Notes: generated by a model from the sequence alone, not told the origin. Shown: positions 1-9,420, counted from the stretch's first letter. The stretch is DNA of 64,000 nucleotides from Nitrospirota bacterium (GCA_009773415.1 WSNO01000009.1:1-64000); one strand, 5' to 3'. Numbers and translations are program-made.

Positions 1-74
1 TGGCAAGCCGACGCGGGTTCGATGCGTTCGGGCTTATTGAATACCCCTCTCATTTGGGAAATCTATTCGGTTGA

Positions 75-815
75 AAAAATGTTCGTGCAACGGACTCCTA
101 TATCAGCAGTTTTCTGACCGGACGCGGCGCGAACCGGGGTGAATGCACCAATTCATGCCGGTGGAGCTATACGCTTATGGAAGAAAAGCGTCCGGGGGAA
201 CACTTCCCCGTATTCGAGGATGACCGGGGCACCTATGTCATGAGCTCGAAAGACCTCTGCATGATCGAACATCTTCCCCTGCTCGCAGAGGCCGGTGTGG
301 ACAGTTTCAAGCTGGAAGGCCGGATGAAAGGCATCAACTACGTGGCCGGTGTCACGAAGGTCTACCGCGAAGCGATTCGTGCCCTGGGCAGTGGTGGCTT
401 CAGGGTAAATGATCGCTGGCTGCGCGAACTTGCCATGTTCAGCAGCCGTGGATACACCACCGGCATGTTCTTCGGCAGACATCCCGACGAAGACTACAAT
501 TTTAACGGCGAGGCGTACCGCATGAGCCATGAACTGATCGGTATTGTGCTGGATATGAACGACACGACCGCAAAGGTCAGCATGCGCAACCGGGTGCATG
601 TCGGCGATACGGTGGAGTATCTGACACCGGGACTTGAAGAACAGCCATTTTCGATTGTTTCGATGAAGAATGAAGAGCAACAGGATATTCAGTCGGCACG
701 CAATGAAGACACTGTTTACTTCCCGGTGCCGCGCGGTGTGCGGGCCGGAGATCTCATCAGACGTCCCAAGCAGTTCCGCAGGCCTGAAGCTGAAAAAACA
801 ATGCCAATCTCATAG
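75..815 (+). CDS. U32 peptidase-family protein, TrhP/YegQ-like, 5'-truncated
   Basis: This is the C-terminal part of a U32-family protein. The segment with GECTNSCRW, EEKRPGEHFPVFEDDRGTY and SFKLEGRMKG matches the TrhP (YegQ) branch, which acts in prephenate-dependent 5-hydroxylation of uridine 34 in tRNA. The frame is clearly U32-like from about position 96. A TGA lies in frame at 72-74, and the conserved stretch expected just upstream (FVHGALC...SGRC in relatives) is absent in every frame. The ATG at 177 would start in mid-domain, so it is not a credible natural start. The gene is either disrupted here (deletion or frameshift) or the window crosses a rearrangement or assembly joint. The C-terminal beta domain is complete up to the stop. 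Family is secure; function in this truncated state is doubtful. Confidence 0.75.
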   Translation, partial: KNVRATDSYISSFLTGRGANRGECTNSCRWSYTLMEEKRPGEHFPVFEDDRGTYVMSSKDLCMIEHLPLLAEAGVDSFKLEGRMKGINYVAGVTKVYREAIRALGSGGFRVNDRWLRELAMFSSRGYTTGMFFGRHPDEDYNFNGEAYRMSHELIGIVLDMNDTTAKVSMRNRVHVGDTVEYLTPGLEEQPFSIVSMKNEEQQDIQSARNEDTVYFPVPRGVRAGDLIRRPKQFRRPEAEKTMPIS

Positions 816-848
816 ACACACTCGTCGGGGATGGGAGGCTATACTTTC

Positions 849-1214
849 ATGGACATTAAAAAATATCAGCGTGATCTTGCCCGTTTTGCCGCTGAACGCG
901 ATTGGGACCAGTTTCATACACCGAAGAACCTGTCGATGGCGCTTGCAAAAGAATCTTCAGAGCTGCTCGAAATATTCCAGTGGCTGACCGATACGCAATC
1001 AGCAGCCATCAAGGAGCAAAAAGAGGAAATGCTCCGCGTCTCTGAAGAAATCGCCGATGTGTTCATCTATCTTGTGCGACTGGCGGACAAGCTGAATATC
1101 GATATGGAAGCCGCCGTTGCCCGGAAAATGGAGATGAACAGCGCAAAATACCCTGTCGAACTTGCAAAGGGCAATGCCGTCAAATACAATCGCAGGAAGC
1201 GGCGCTCCGGATAA
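849..1214 (+). CDS. MazG-like nucleotide pyrophosphohydrolase
   Basis: A 121-residue all-alpha NTP pyrophosphohydrolase of the MazG-like/RS21-C6 type. The family hydrolyses (d)NTPs to NMP and pyrophosphate and is thought to clean non-standard nucleotides. The signature is visible: AKESSELLEIFQW supplies the first E-x2-E metal ligands, and EEIADVFIYLVRLADKL supplies the second E-x2-D pair. The start at 849 is preferred to the ATG at 831 because GGGAGG lies about 10 bases upstream of 849. It follows the U32 fragment by 33 bases and may share its transcript. Substrate preference cannot be read from the sequence. Confidence 0.85.
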   Translation: MDIKKYQRDLARFAAERDWDQFHTPKNLSMALAKESSELLEIFQWLTDTQSAAIKEQKEEMLRVSEEIADVFIYLVRLADKLNIDMEAAVARKMEMNSAKYPVELAKGNAVKYNRRKRRSG

Positions 1215-1493
1215 TCCACCGGGCCGTTCATGAAAGCAGGCTCCGGACATGCTTGCGGGATTTTCCCGCCGGACCATTCCGTGATATAGTGTATTCATGA
1301 CGGATATGGTGCCTCTGCAGAGGACTTGTCTGGCACACCCCGGGGCGTTGCCCCTTCTCCTTTCTATTCCCTTCTTTTCCGGCTTTCCCGTATCATATTG
1401 CGCGCCGCTGTCCGGCCGGTTGCCTTCCTTGAAAGCTGCTGCCGGCTCTGCTGTGCTCTCATGCCAGAATACTGCTGTTCCGGGAGGCTCATA

Positions 1494-2789
1494 GTGAGAA
1501 AGATTTATGTGCTCGACACCAACGTGCTGATTCACGATCCGGAGAGCATCTTCAAATTCGAGGACAATCATGTTGTGATCCCTTTTGTCGTTATTACGGA
1601 ACTTGACCGGCTGAAACGGGGACATGGCGAGATTGCGTATTCCGCACGCCACGCGCTCAAGATAATCGACCAGATGCGTGAACGCGGCAATCTGGCGGAG
1701 GGAATTTCGCTCGATTCAGGTGGTACGTTTTGCGTCGAGTGTTCGGCGTCAGCCGCCGAGACGACCAACGACAACAGGATACTTTACACCGCTGTCACTA
1801 TCCATAACAGAAGCGGATTGCGGGATTCAGAAGATCGCAGCGCGGCATGTCTGTTTTCATGGAACGCCGAAGCTGATGAAACGCCGGTTATTCTGATATC
1901 AAAAGATACCGCGGTGCGCATCAAGGCAGTCGCGCTCGGCCTTCAGGCCGAGGACTATACGCATGACAAGACAACCATTTTTCAACGCTATGGGCATGTT
2001 TTGCAGGGTGAGGACCACACAAACGGCATTCATTCAACACGCTACTATAAGACAGGGGATGATGTCTACCGGCTCCAGGGCGAGGTGCGGCAGGTCAAAA
2101 TCAAAAGCGGAAAGTCGCTCGAAGGAATTGCACCGCGCAATCTCGAGCAGGAGTGCTCAATTGATGCGCTTATCAGTCCCGACATTGAAGTCGTCGTGCT
2201 GACCGGCAATGCCGGAACGGGCAAGACGCTTTTTGCCCTCGCTGCCGGACTGCACCAGACGACAAAGAGATCTCCTCTTTATGAACAGGTCCTCGTGGCG
2301 CGTCCGATTATTCCGATGGGGAAGGATCTTGGCTACCTGCCGGGAAGCATCCAGGAAAAGCTGCAGCCCTGGATGCAGCCGATATTCGACAATCTGGAAG
2401 TCATAATGGGCACACCGAAAAACATTGACAAGGACGGACAGTCAGGACGCTATCCAAGCTTTCAGTACCTCATCGATACAGGCATTGTCCAGATTGAGCC
2501 GCTGACCTATATTCGCGGGCGCAGTCTGCCGAAGCGCTATTTTATTATTGACGAGGCTCAAAATTTGCGCCCTCTTGATGTGAAAACGATTATCACCCGA
2601 TGCGGCGAAGGTACGAAGATTGTCTTTACCGGAGATCTGCAGCAGATCGACACGCCCTATCTAGACAGCATGAGCAACGGATTATCCTATCTGATCAGCC
2701 GGTTCATCAACGAAGAAAATTTCTGCTATCTGAACCTCAAGAGCAGCGTCCGCTCGCGCCTTGCGGAACAGGGCGCACGATTGCTGTAA
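1494..2789 (+). CDS. PIN domain-PhoH family ATPase (YlaK-like)
   Basis: A two-domain protein of 431 residues. The N-terminal PIN domain begins KIYVLDTNVLIHD, with the first catalytic Asp and the VITELDRLKRG helix, and is a candidate RNase. The C-terminal half is a PhoH ATPase with Walker A GNAGTGKT, Walker B YFIIDEAQNL and a sensor segment VFTGDLQQID. PIN-PhoH fusions have been reported as ATP-dependent RNA helicase/RNases in actinobacteria. The GTG start at 1494 fits the PIN boundary and has GGGAGG seven bases upstream. The frame is open further upstream, but that stretch is low-complexity and shows no homology. It converges on cysE with an 18-base gap. Confidence 0.9.
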   Translation: MRKIYVLDTNVLIHDPESIFKFEDNHVVIPFVVITELDRLKRGHGEIAYSARHALKIIDQMRERGNLAEGISLDSGGTFCVECSASAAETTNDNRILYTAVTIHNRSGLRDSEDRSAACLFSWNAEADETPVILISKDTAVRIKAVALGLQAEDYTHDKTTIFQRYGHVLQGEDHTNGIHSTRYYKTGDDVYRLQGEVRQVKIKSGKSLEGIAPRNLEQECSIDALISPDIEVVVLTGNAGTGKTLFALAAGLHQTTKRSPLYEQVLVARPIIPMGKDLGYLPGSIQEKLQPWMQPIFDNLEVIMGTPKNIDKDGQSGRYPSFQYLIDTGIVQIEPLTYIRGRSLPKRYFIIDEAQNLRPLDVKTIITRCGEGTKIVFTGDLQQIDTPYLDSMSNGLSYLISRFINEENFCYLNLKSSVRSRLAEQGARLL

Positions 2790-2807
2790 AAAATAAGTCT
2801 GATTGCC

Positions 2808-3749
2808 TTACTTGTAAATCAGCTCGGGCTTCTTGATGAAAACCTTCGTGTCCGGCGGCACCGACGCAGTAAGCCAGACGTTGCCGCCGATGACGGAACG
2901 TGCGCCGATGACCGTCTGTCCTCCGAGAATCGTTGCACCTGAATAGACAACGACATCGTCTTCGATGTTCGGATGACGCTTCTCGCTCCGCAACTTTTCG
3001 ACTTCGCTTTTCGACAAGGAAAGAGCGCCGAGCGTGACCCCCTGATAGATACGCACCCGGTTTCCGATGATCGTTGTTTCTCCGATAACAACACCGGTTC
3101 CGTGATCAATAAAAAAGCTCTCGCCTATGGTTGCTCCGGGATGAATATCGATGCCGGTTTCCCCGTGCGCATACTCCGACATGATGCGCGGAATCAACGG
3201 CACGTTCTGCCTGTAGAGTTGATGAGCCAGCCGATGGACCGTCACCGCAAAAAGGCCGGGATAACTGAAGATGATCTCATCATAGCTCTTGGCTGCAGGG
3301 TCGCCCTCAAAAGCTGCCTGAACGTCCTTTGCAAGAACCGCCCTGAGTCGGGGGAGTTCTTTTGTGAACTGCAGTGAAATCTCCTTGCCCTGCTCCTCGC
3401 ATGAGACACACGTCATGCTGCGGCGGCGGCATTCATGCCGGAGTGCGAAAGCAACCTGCTCCGCGAGCATTTCAAAGAAGGCGGCGACGGTCTGCCCGTA
3501 ATAGTAGACAAGATTCACCCTGTTTATCCGCCCCTGGGAGAAATAGCCGGGATAGAGAAGCTGGAAAGCTGTTTTCGTTATCTCAATGACAGCCGCCTTT
3601 GCGGGCATCGGTTCGGAGTCTACATGGGCAAGACTGCTCTGGCCCCCGCACGATTGAACCAGCTGTTCCACTATCTGAGGTATTTCATCGCACATCCCCA
3701 GGGACTTCTTCCGTGCCGTCTCGCACTGTTCCAGCTTGCTCTCTTTCAT
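2808..3749 (-). CDS. cysE: Serine O-acetyltransferase (CysE/EpsC-type)
   Basis: Transfers acetyl from acetyl-CoA to L-serine, the first step of cysteine synthesis. The protein has 313 residues: an alpha-helical N-terminal half and a C-terminal left-handed beta-helix of hexapeptide repeats ([26 protein letters not shown], read as consecutive repeats, then [11 protein letters not shown]). The DIHPGA and [10 protein letters not shown] motifs carry the catalytic Asp/His and the serine site. It is longer at the N terminus than enterobacterial CysE and resembles the long EpsC-like form. The ATG at 3749 has GGAGGAG upstream; a GTG at 3755 is the alternative. No partner cysK is next to it in this window. 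Confidence 0.93.
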   Translation of the reverse strand: MKESKLEQCETARKKSLGMCDEIPQIVEQLVQSCGGQSSLAHVDSEPMPAKAAVIEITKTAFQLLYPGYFSQGRINRVNLVYYYGQTVAAFFEMLAEQVAFALRHECRRRSMTCVSCEEQGKEISLQFTKELPRLRAVLAKDVQAAFEGDPAAKSYDEIIFSYPGLFAVTVHRLAHQLYRQNVPLIPRIMSEYAHGETGIDIHPGATIGESFFIDHGTGVVIGETTIIGNRVRIYQGVTLGALSLSKSEVEKLRSEKRHPNIEDDVVVYSGATILGGQTVIGARSVIGGNVWLTASVPPDTKVFIKKPELIYK

Positions 3750-3922
3750 ATTCACTCACTCCTCCGCATAAATGGCGTATCGTCAATGCTCTATTGTAAA
3801 GACTCCTGTTTTGCCTGCACAAGGAGTAGTGTCAGGGTGACCCCGGCTCATGTTCAGAGTCAACGGAACCAGAGGCGCCGGGGAAATAGACCGCCCGCTC
3901 CGCCCTGCATGCAATGAATGGA

Positions 3923-4708
3923 CTAAAGCGAAGCGATTATCGGATTCGACAGGACGCCGATGCCCGCAATTTCCGTTTCCAGCGTCTGCCCGGCGCGAAG
4001 ATAGACCGGAGGCTTTCGGGAGAATCCTACGCCTTCAGGGGTGCCCGTCAGGATTACCGTCCCGGGCAGCAGCGTCATGAAGCGGGATGTGTATGAGACA
4101 ATCTGCCGGCATGAAAAAATCATGTCCGACGTGTTTGATGACTGCCGGACCTCACCATCGACACGGCAGACGATATCGAGATTGTCCCCGTCAAGTCCGG
4201 TCACAATTTCAGGCCCGAGCGGACAGAACGTGTCATAGCTTTTGGCGCGCGCCCACTGGCCGTCGGAGAACTGGACAGCCCGGTTTGATACGTCATTGGC
4301 AACAGTGAACCCGAGAATGTAATCCTCAGCCTCAGCTTCCGGTATATTCTTGCCCCGTTTGCGGATAACAATCGCAAGCTCAGCCTCGTGATCGATGCTG
4401 TCAGGACTGTGAGCGGGCAGGACTATCGGGTCGCAGGGGCCGCACACCGACGTGGTCGACTTGATGAAAATCAGAGGTTCAGGCGGATACGGCAGCCCGA
4501 CTTCATCCGCATGTTTCCGGTAATTCAGACCGAGGCAGAGCACGTTCGGCGGACAGACTGGCGGCAGGTACCTGACCGCGAAAGGATCGATGCCGGCAGC
4601 CTCAGGCAACAGATTGGTAAAAGGATCCCCGTCGCAAGGGTAAAGACGCTGGTTTTCGAGAATGCCGAACAGCACCTGTTCGTTGAAGACGAACCTTACA
4701 ATCCTCAT
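3923..4708 (-). CDS. Fumarylacetoacetate hydrolase family protein
   Basis: A 261-residue FAH-fold enzyme. Members are metal-dependent C-C hydrolases, decarboxylases or isomerases acting on 2-oxo acids, such as acylpyruvates or 5-carboxymethyl-2-hydroxymuconate derivatives. Visible features are CLGLNYRKHADEVG, the HEAELAIVI metal-binding pair of glutamates, the FTVANDVSNR Asp ligand, and the conserved LLPGTVILTGTPEGVG loop. It lies about 100 bases downstream of leuD on the same strand, with a possible weak terminator between them. Substrate is not determinable; oxaloacetate-tautomerase or acylpyruvase activity is as likely as aromatic catabolism. Confidence 0.85.
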   Translation of the reverse strand: MRIVRFVFNEQVLFGILENQRLYPCDGDPFTNLLPEAAGIDPFAVRYLPPVCPPNVLCLGLNYRKHADEVGLPYPPEPLIFIKSTTSVCGPCDPIVLPAHSPDSIDHEAELAIVIRKRGKNIPEAEAEDYILGFTVANDVSNRAVQFSDGQWARAKSYDTFCPLGPEIVTGLDGDNLDIVCRVDGEVRQSSNTSDMIFSCRQIVSYTSRFMTLLPGTVILTGTPEGVGFSRKPPVYLRAGQTLETEIAGIGVLSNPIIASL

Positions 4709-4748
4709 TGCTCACCCTCCTGTGCAAGGCTGTGAACAGGGGAACAAT

Positions 4749-4771
4749 AAAAAACCGTCCCCCCGTTTTTT
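4749..4771 (-). terminator. Possible weak terminator after leuD
   Basis: An A/T-rich imperfect inverted repeat, AAAAAAC/GTTTTTT around a G-rich loop, lies 40 bases after the leuD stop and is followed by T residues on the minus strand. It has only one G-C pair, so the call is weak. Confidence 0.3.
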
Positions 4772-4809
4772 ATAGTGCTTTAGCCTGCCGATATCCCGAA
4801 GACATCACA

Positions 4810-5334
4810 TTAATACCTTAAGTCGGCAAACTCAACCCAGCCGCCAGCCTTCACCAGCGCCTTGTCGAACTCGGCAAGCCGGAACAGGAATGCCTTTGTT
4901 CCGTTCGGGGATATAATCGTCAGCATATCTTTCTCAAAATCAATTGCGATACATGCGTCTGCTCCTTTATGCTGGAAAAGCTCCTCAATCTGAGCCTCCG
5001 GCAACTCAATGGCAAGCATGCCGCAGTTGAACATGTTCTGGCGGAAGATGCGGGCAAAGCTTGATGCAATGACGACGTTAATGTCATTAACCTCAAACAC
5101 CCACGGCGCATGTTCGCGCGAGGATCCGCACCCGAAATTGGCCCGGGTGACGACGACTTTTGATGAGAAAACTGCCGGATCCTGAGAGCTGAAGCCGTCG
5201 AGCTTCAGGTCTTCAAGCATATGCGGCCTGAGCGCTTCCTTCGAAATCTCGGTCAGATACTTCGCCGGAATGATTTCGTCCGTATTGATGTCGGACCGGT
5301 CAAGAAAAAGGACTTTTCCTCCGAATGTCTTCAT
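4810..5334 (-). CDS. leuD: 3-isopropylmalate dehydratase small subunit
   Basis: Small (swivel-domain) subunit of isopropylmalate isomerase, which with LeuC converts 2- to 3-isopropylmalate in leucine synthesis. The 174 residues include FLDRSDINTDEIIPAKYL and the GCGSSREHAPW loop that binds the substrate carboxylates. It follows leuC with no intergenic base, so the two are co-translated. The family also includes homoaconitase and methyl- or dimethylmalate dehydratase small subunits. The DINTDEIIPAKYL form is seen in the LeuD-type/homoaconitase-like branch, so exact substrate is not fully settled. Confidence 0.9.
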   Translation of the reverse strand: MKTFGGKVLFLDRSDINTDEIIPAKYLTEISKEALRPHMLEDLKLDGFSSQDPAVFSSKVVVTRANFGCGSSREHAPWVFEVNDINVVIASSFARIFRQNMFNCGMLAIELPEAQIEELFQHKGADACIAIDFEKDMLTIISPNGTKAFLFRLAEFDKALVKAGGWVEFADLRY

Positions 5335-6630
5335 TTACATGCTCTCCTTTGCAAACGTTCTCGGGTCGGCGATCTTGCCTTCAAGCGCTGTGACGGCTGC
5401 GACTGCCGGGCTCATCAGATGCACCATTCCGCCCTTGCCCATGCGACCGTTAAAGTTGCGGTTCGTAGTCGAAGCGCAGACCTCTCCAGGTGCAAGCACT
5501 CCGTTGGACATGCCGAGGCATGCGCCGCAGGTCGGGTTGGTGACGCAGAATCCCGCGTCCATGAATATCCTTATGATGCCCTCATCTTCCGCATCGCGGA
5601 AAATCTTCGGCGTTGCCGGTGAGACGATCCCGCGAATCAGCGGGGAGATTTTCCTGCCCTTCAGGTATGCGGCGGCAACGCGCAGATCTTCGATGCGGCC
5701 GTTCGTGCAGGAACCGATATAGACCTGATCAACCGGGGTTCCGGCAACTTCGGACACATTCTTCACTTCGTCCGGCTTGTAACCCACCGTTACCTGCGGC
5801 TCCATATTCGTAACGTCAATGTTCAGCACTTTCTTGTAGGTGCAGCCCTCGTCAGACCACCATTTCTTGAAGTCGGCAAGCGCCGCGGCCTTGTCGGCGT
5901 ACTCTCCAGAAACAAACGGCCAGAGGTACTCTACGGTAACTTCATCGGGCATGCAGACGCCCGAAGTGCCGCCCGCCTCAATCGCCATGTTGCAGAGCGT
6001 CATGCGCGACTCCATCGACATCTTCGTTACGACATTGCCCCGGAATTCAATGACGCAGTCGGTTGCTCCTTTTACCGTAAGATGCTTGATGACACAGAGG
6101 ATAACGTCTTTGGCATACACACCTTCCGGCAGTATACCCTCGACATTCACGCGGATGGTTTCCGGCGCACGGAAACTGCAGACACCTTTCAGAATGCCGA
6201 CTTCCAAATCGGTCGTTCCGACGCCCGCAGCAAACGCGCCGAACGCGCCATGCGTGCAGGTGTGGGAATCTCCCATGATGACGGTATATCCCGGACGGAT
6301 AAAACCCTTTTCAGGGAAGATTGCATGACAGACGCCGTTGCGCCCGACATCAAAAAAATCCCTGATGCCGTGCCGGCGGGCCCAGTCACGCATGATCTTG
6401 CCCTGCTGCGCCGTTTTACTGTCCTTCGCTGGTGTCACGTGGTCAATAACAGCTTTAATTTTGCTTGCGTCAAAGACCCGGTCCTTGCCCCGTGCGACAA
6501 GATCGTTAATTGCAATAGGAGTGGTAATCTCGTGGCAAAGCACCACATCGATATCCAGCACCAAAGCCCCCGGAAACGGCTCATCCCGCACATGAGACTT
6601 GAAGATTTTTTCTGCCAGTGTCATTGCCAT
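5335..6630 (-). CDS. leuC: 3-isopropylmalate dehydratase large subunit
   Basis: Aconitase-fold large subunit holding the [4Fe-4S] cluster. The cluster cysteines are visible in YIGSCTNGR and NPTCGACLG; the GDSHTCTHG loop is also intact. At about 430 residues it belongs to the shorter LeuC/homoaconitase branch found in many anaerobes and archaea. The ATG at 6630 is preferred because GGAAGGTG sits at good spacing; a GTG at 6639 is also in frame. It forms an operon with leuD and is divergent from the LysR gene, so it is a likely target of that regulator. Confidence 0.92.
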   Translation of the reverse strand: MAMTLAEKIFKSHVRDEPFPGALVLDIDVVLCHEITTPIAINDLVARGKDRVFDASKIKAVIDHVTPAKDSKTAQQGKIMRDWARRHGIRDFFDVGRNGVCHAIFPEKGFIRPGYTVIMGDSHTCTHGAFGAFAAGVGTTDLEVGILKGVCSFRAPETIRVNVEGILPEGVYAKDVILCVIKHLTVKGATDCVIEFRGNVVTKMSMESRMTLCNMAIEAGGTSGVCMPDEVTVEYLWPFVSGEYADKAAALADFKKWWSDEGCTYKKVLNIDVTNMEPQVTVGYKPDEVKNVSEVAGTPVDQVYIGSCTNGRIEDLRVAAAYLKGRKISPLIRGIVSPATPKIFRDAEDEGIIRIFMDAGFCVTNPTCGACLGMSNGVLAPGEVCASTTNRNFNGRMGKGGMVHLMSPAVAAVTALEGKIADPRTFAKESM

Positions 6631-6681
6631 GTTCTTCACCTTCCGCTGCCGAAGTTAAAGAGTCTTTACTCTTTGAGTGTT

Positions 6682-6698
6682 CTTAGAATATCATAAAG
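6682..6698. promoter_or_regulatory. Candidate LysR operator between leuC and LysR gene
   Basis: CTTAGAATATCATAAAG is a near-palindrome with a T-N11-A core in the short divergent region between leuC and the LysR-type regulator. That position and form are typical of LysR-family binding sites. No experimental basis; the match is by pattern only. Confidence 0.4.
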
Positions 6699-6747
6699 CT
6701 ATGCCATATCAAAATTCATTCAACTCATGGAAACGATAACCAATAGT

Positions 6748-7626
6748 ATGGATTTTTACCAACTATCCTATTTTAAAAAAGTGTGTGAAATGCGGAGCCT
6801 CAGCCGTGCTGCCGAGTTGCTTCGCATTACCCAGCCTGCCGTAAGCAAACAAATTAAGGCGCTGGAGCAGGAACTCGGCGAGAAACTCTTTGACCGAATC
6901 GGCAGAAAGGTCTTTCTGACTCGTGCCGGTGACGTACTGTACGGACATGCCGACCGCATTCTCCGCTCAGTGCAGGAAGCAAGAACCGCAGTGAGCGACA
7001 TGGCATCCGAGTGCGCCGGCGAACTTATTATCGGCACGAGCGACCATATCAGCATTCACCGCCTTCCGGGTGTGCTGAAGGCATGCATCACCGCATTTCC
7101 CAGGATCGATCTCAAACTCCGCTGCCACCGATCCGAAACAATTCTCGACATGGTCGCGAAAAATCAGGTCGATCTCGGTGTGATTACTCTCCAAAAGACA
7201 TCGCCTCACATAATCAGCCGGACTATCTGGAAAGATCCCATGTCGCTGATCGTGCCCGCCGGACATCCGCTTGCATCGGTCAGGCGCGTGCGACTGAAAG
7301 ATATCCTTTCCTATGGATTGATACTGACTGAAGCAGGCACCGAGACACGGAAAATGATTGATGCCGTTATTGCGGCAAAAGGGCTGACGCCGAATGTCGC
7401 AATGGAAGTCGCATACATTGAGACTATCAAGAGTCTTGTCATATCGGGTCTCGGCATAGCGTTCCTTCCCGACAAAGCGGTTGAGGCAGAGCTGCGGAGC
7501 GGAGCGCTCATGCGCTTGCCGATAGCCGATGCCTCGATTTCGCGCAACCTTGGCGCCGTCTATCTGAAAGACAAGTTTCTGTCGCGCCCGGCTGTCGAAT
7601 TCTTGAGACTGCTCGAAAAGGCATAA
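6748..7626 (+). CDS. LysR-family transcriptional regulator
   Basis: A 292-residue LysR regulator. The N-terminal winged helix-turn-helix reads FYQLSYFKKVCEMRSLSRAA then ITQPAVSKQIKALE. The C-terminal periplasmic-binding-protein-like domain binds a co-inducer. The ATG at 6748 is chosen because family members begin one to three residues before the first helix; an ATG at 6727 would add seven residues, and neither has a clear Shine-Dalgarno sequence. Divergence from leuCD suggests control of that operon. The alcohol dehydrogenase follows 15 bases downstream on the same strand, so the regulator may be co-transcribed with it. Confidence 0.88.
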   Translation: MDFYQLSYFKKVCEMRSLSRAAELLRITQPAVSKQIKALEQELGEKLFDRIGRKVFLTRAGDVLYGHADRILRSVQEARTAVSDMASECAGELIIGTSDHISIHRLPGVLKACITAFPRIDLKLRCHRSETILDMVAKNQVDLGVITLQKTSPHIISRTIWKDPMSLIVPAGHPLASVRRVRLKDILSYGLILTEAGTETRKMIDAVIAAKGLTPNVAMEVAYIETIKSLVISGLGIAFLPDKAVEAELRSGALMRLPIADASISRNLGAVYLKDKFLSRPAVEFLRLLEKA

Positions 7627-7641
7627 GGAGAGATTGTCTCT

Positions 7642-8748
7642 GTGAACTTCACCTTTCAGTTGCCCACAAAAATATTCTTTGGCCTGGAGTGTGTTGCTAA
7701 AAACAGTGCAGAGTTTGCACAGTGGGGGACGCGTGCCCTGATCGTAACGGGCCGGTCATCTGCCCGCGCGAGCGGCGCCCTGCCAGATATACAGCAAGCG
7801 CTGGCGCAGCATGGCATAACATGGACAGTATACGATGAAATCGAGGAAAACCCTTCCCTTGCAGCCGTCGAGACAGGCGGCGCAGCTGCGAGGGACCATC
7901 GGGCAGATATGATTATCGGTATCGGCGGCGGCTCGCCGCTCGATGCAGCCAAGGCGATAGCGGTACTTGCTGTAAACGAGATGCGCGCCCGGCAACTGTT
8001 CGGCGGCAACTTTCCGGCTCCACCCCTGCCGATCATCGCAGTGCCGCTCACTGCCGGAACCGGAAGTGAAGTGACCCAGTATTCTATCCTTACCGATACC
8101 GAGCGCCGGACAAAACGGAGTTTCGCGAACCGCTGCGTCTTTCCAAAGGCAGCGTTTCTGGATGCACGCTACACCCAGTCTCTCTCACGATCGGTGACCA
8201 TCAATACCGGCATTGATGCCCTGTCTCACGCGGTCGAAGGCTATCTCTCCAGGCGCGGCAGTTTCATGAGCGACCAGCTTGCGCTCGATGCGATCCGTCA
8301 GTTCGGCAAGGCTATCGAAGCCTTGGGCAAAGACGTCCTTACAATAGAGGAGCGCGAACGGTTGCTGTATGTATCACTGCTCGGGGGCATGGTCATCGCG
8401 CAGACCGGTACCACCATGGTGCATTCGCTCGGGTATTCCCTCACCTACTTCCGTAACATTCCGCACGGGCGGGCCAACGGGTTGCTCCTGACGGAAGCCC
8501 TCCGTTTCAATCAGGCGGCAGTGCCGGAAAAGATAGCAGCCATTCTTGCTGCCCTGGGAATGAAAACACTTGATGAACTGAAAACTGCGCTGTCACAACT
8601 GCTTGGCGCAGAAAAGCCGTGCACTCCCGATGAAATTGAGACCTTCGCGAATATCGCAATCCAGGCGACAAATATCGCGAACACTCCCCGGATACCGGAC
8701 GTTGCCGACCTGAAAATGGTGTTGGCCGACTCTCTGCCTTCATCGTGA
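7642..8748 (+). CDS. Iron-containing alcohol dehydrogenase
   Basis: Group III (iron-type) NAD(P)-dependent alcohol dehydrogenase of 368 residues. The nucleotide-binding segment IIGIGGGSPLDAAKA and the second signature TAGTGSEVTQYSIL are intact. Metal ligands are recognisable: the Asp in AAFLDARY, the His in GIDALSHAVEGY, the His in TTMVHSLGYSL, and the His in NIPHGRANG. The start is GTG with AAGGAGAG about ten bases upstream. It lies 15 bases after the LysR gene. The substrate is not defined; the family includes butanol, propanediol and lactaldehyde dehydrogenases. Confidence 0.9.
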   Translation: MNFTFQLPTKIFFGLECVAKNSAEFAQWGTRALIVTGRSSARASGALPDIQQALAQHGITWTVYDEIEENPSLAAVETGGAAARDHRADMIIGIGGGSPLDAAKAIAVLAVNEMRARQLFGGNFPAPPLPIIAVPLTAGTGSEVTQYSILTDTERRTKRSFANRCVFPKAAFLDARYTQSLSRSVTINTGIDALSHAVEGYLSRRGSFMSDQLALDAIRQFGKAIEALGKDVLTIEERERLLYVSLLGGMVIAQTGTTMVHSLGYSLTYFRNIPHGRANGLLLTEALRFNQAAVPEKIAAILAALGMKTLDELKTALSQLLGAEKPCTPDEIETFANIAIQATNIANTPRIPDVADLKMVLADSLPSS

Positions 8749-9030
8749 CGGAAAGTTATTGAGGCGATAGATAAGCTGCCCCTGCTCGTTCCGACAAGAC
8801 AGACTCTCCGGCAGACCATCGCAAGAACCCGTTCCGCCGTGGACTGAAGATCTGCGCGTGCTCATGGGACGCTCGAAGGCATAATCCTCTCCGAAATGCC
8901 GGACGCGTCCGACCGTAAACAACAACAGCGCCAGTGATATGCTGCCCATGGATCACCGCTAAAACATCCATACTGATAGGAACAATCGACACAATAAGAA
9001 GCTTTTGTTTTGATAGTCGCCGGTAGTTTT
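8749..9030. other. Gene-free stretch next to decayed IS1380
   Basis: No recognisable gene, RNA or regulatory element was seen here. Several short open frames exist on the minus strand, but they have no family features and overlap one another. It is probably debris flanking the IS1380 remnant. Confidence 0.4.
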
Positions 9031-9420
9031 TCAGCTGCGTTCAGGGCATAATCGTTGATGAGCCAGTTCAAAGATATGTTTCCAGGGATACCCGCTTGCC
9101 AGCCTGAACCAGAGCAGTCGTGCCGTCTGAATAACCTGCGCCCCTCTATCTTCAGCAGTCTCAGCAACAGTTGTTGTATCTGCAGAGAGGCAAACTCGGT
9201 ATTGTGCAGGGCTTCCCAAAGCCGGAGCACCAGCCAGTATGCCGCCATGTGCAGGAACAACCGGAACTGATTGCTAAAGTGCCTTGCTCAGTGAATGTCG
9301 GTCGTCCGCCTGCCTCGTCAGAAGAAGCGCGATGTCGAACGTTATCTCGCCGCCCCGAAAATCCACCGTCGCCTTCTTTTTGCTCTTGAATCCAAAGGTC
9401 AGTTGTGTGGTACACTCTGT
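9031..9420 (-). pseudogene. IS1380-family transposase remnant, internally deleted and frameshifted
   Basis: Two ends of an IS1380-type transposase are fused. The upstream part reads CTTQLTFGFKSKKKATVDF then GGEITFDIALLLTRQADDR, the typical N terminus, and stops at TAG. Directly after it, in a different frame, comes NQFRLFLHMAAYWLVLRLW, the conserved C-terminal region. A further frame change yields IQTARLLWFRLASGYPW near the end. The DDE catalytic core is therefore missing. Clear terminal inverted repeats were not found. It is a fossil insertion, unable to transpose. Confidence 0.75.

Noticed and set aside
1297-1493. ORF upstream of the PIN-PhoH gene
   Set aside because: Low-complexity hydrophobic translation without similarity or a ribosome site; the GTG at 1494 fits the PIN domain start.
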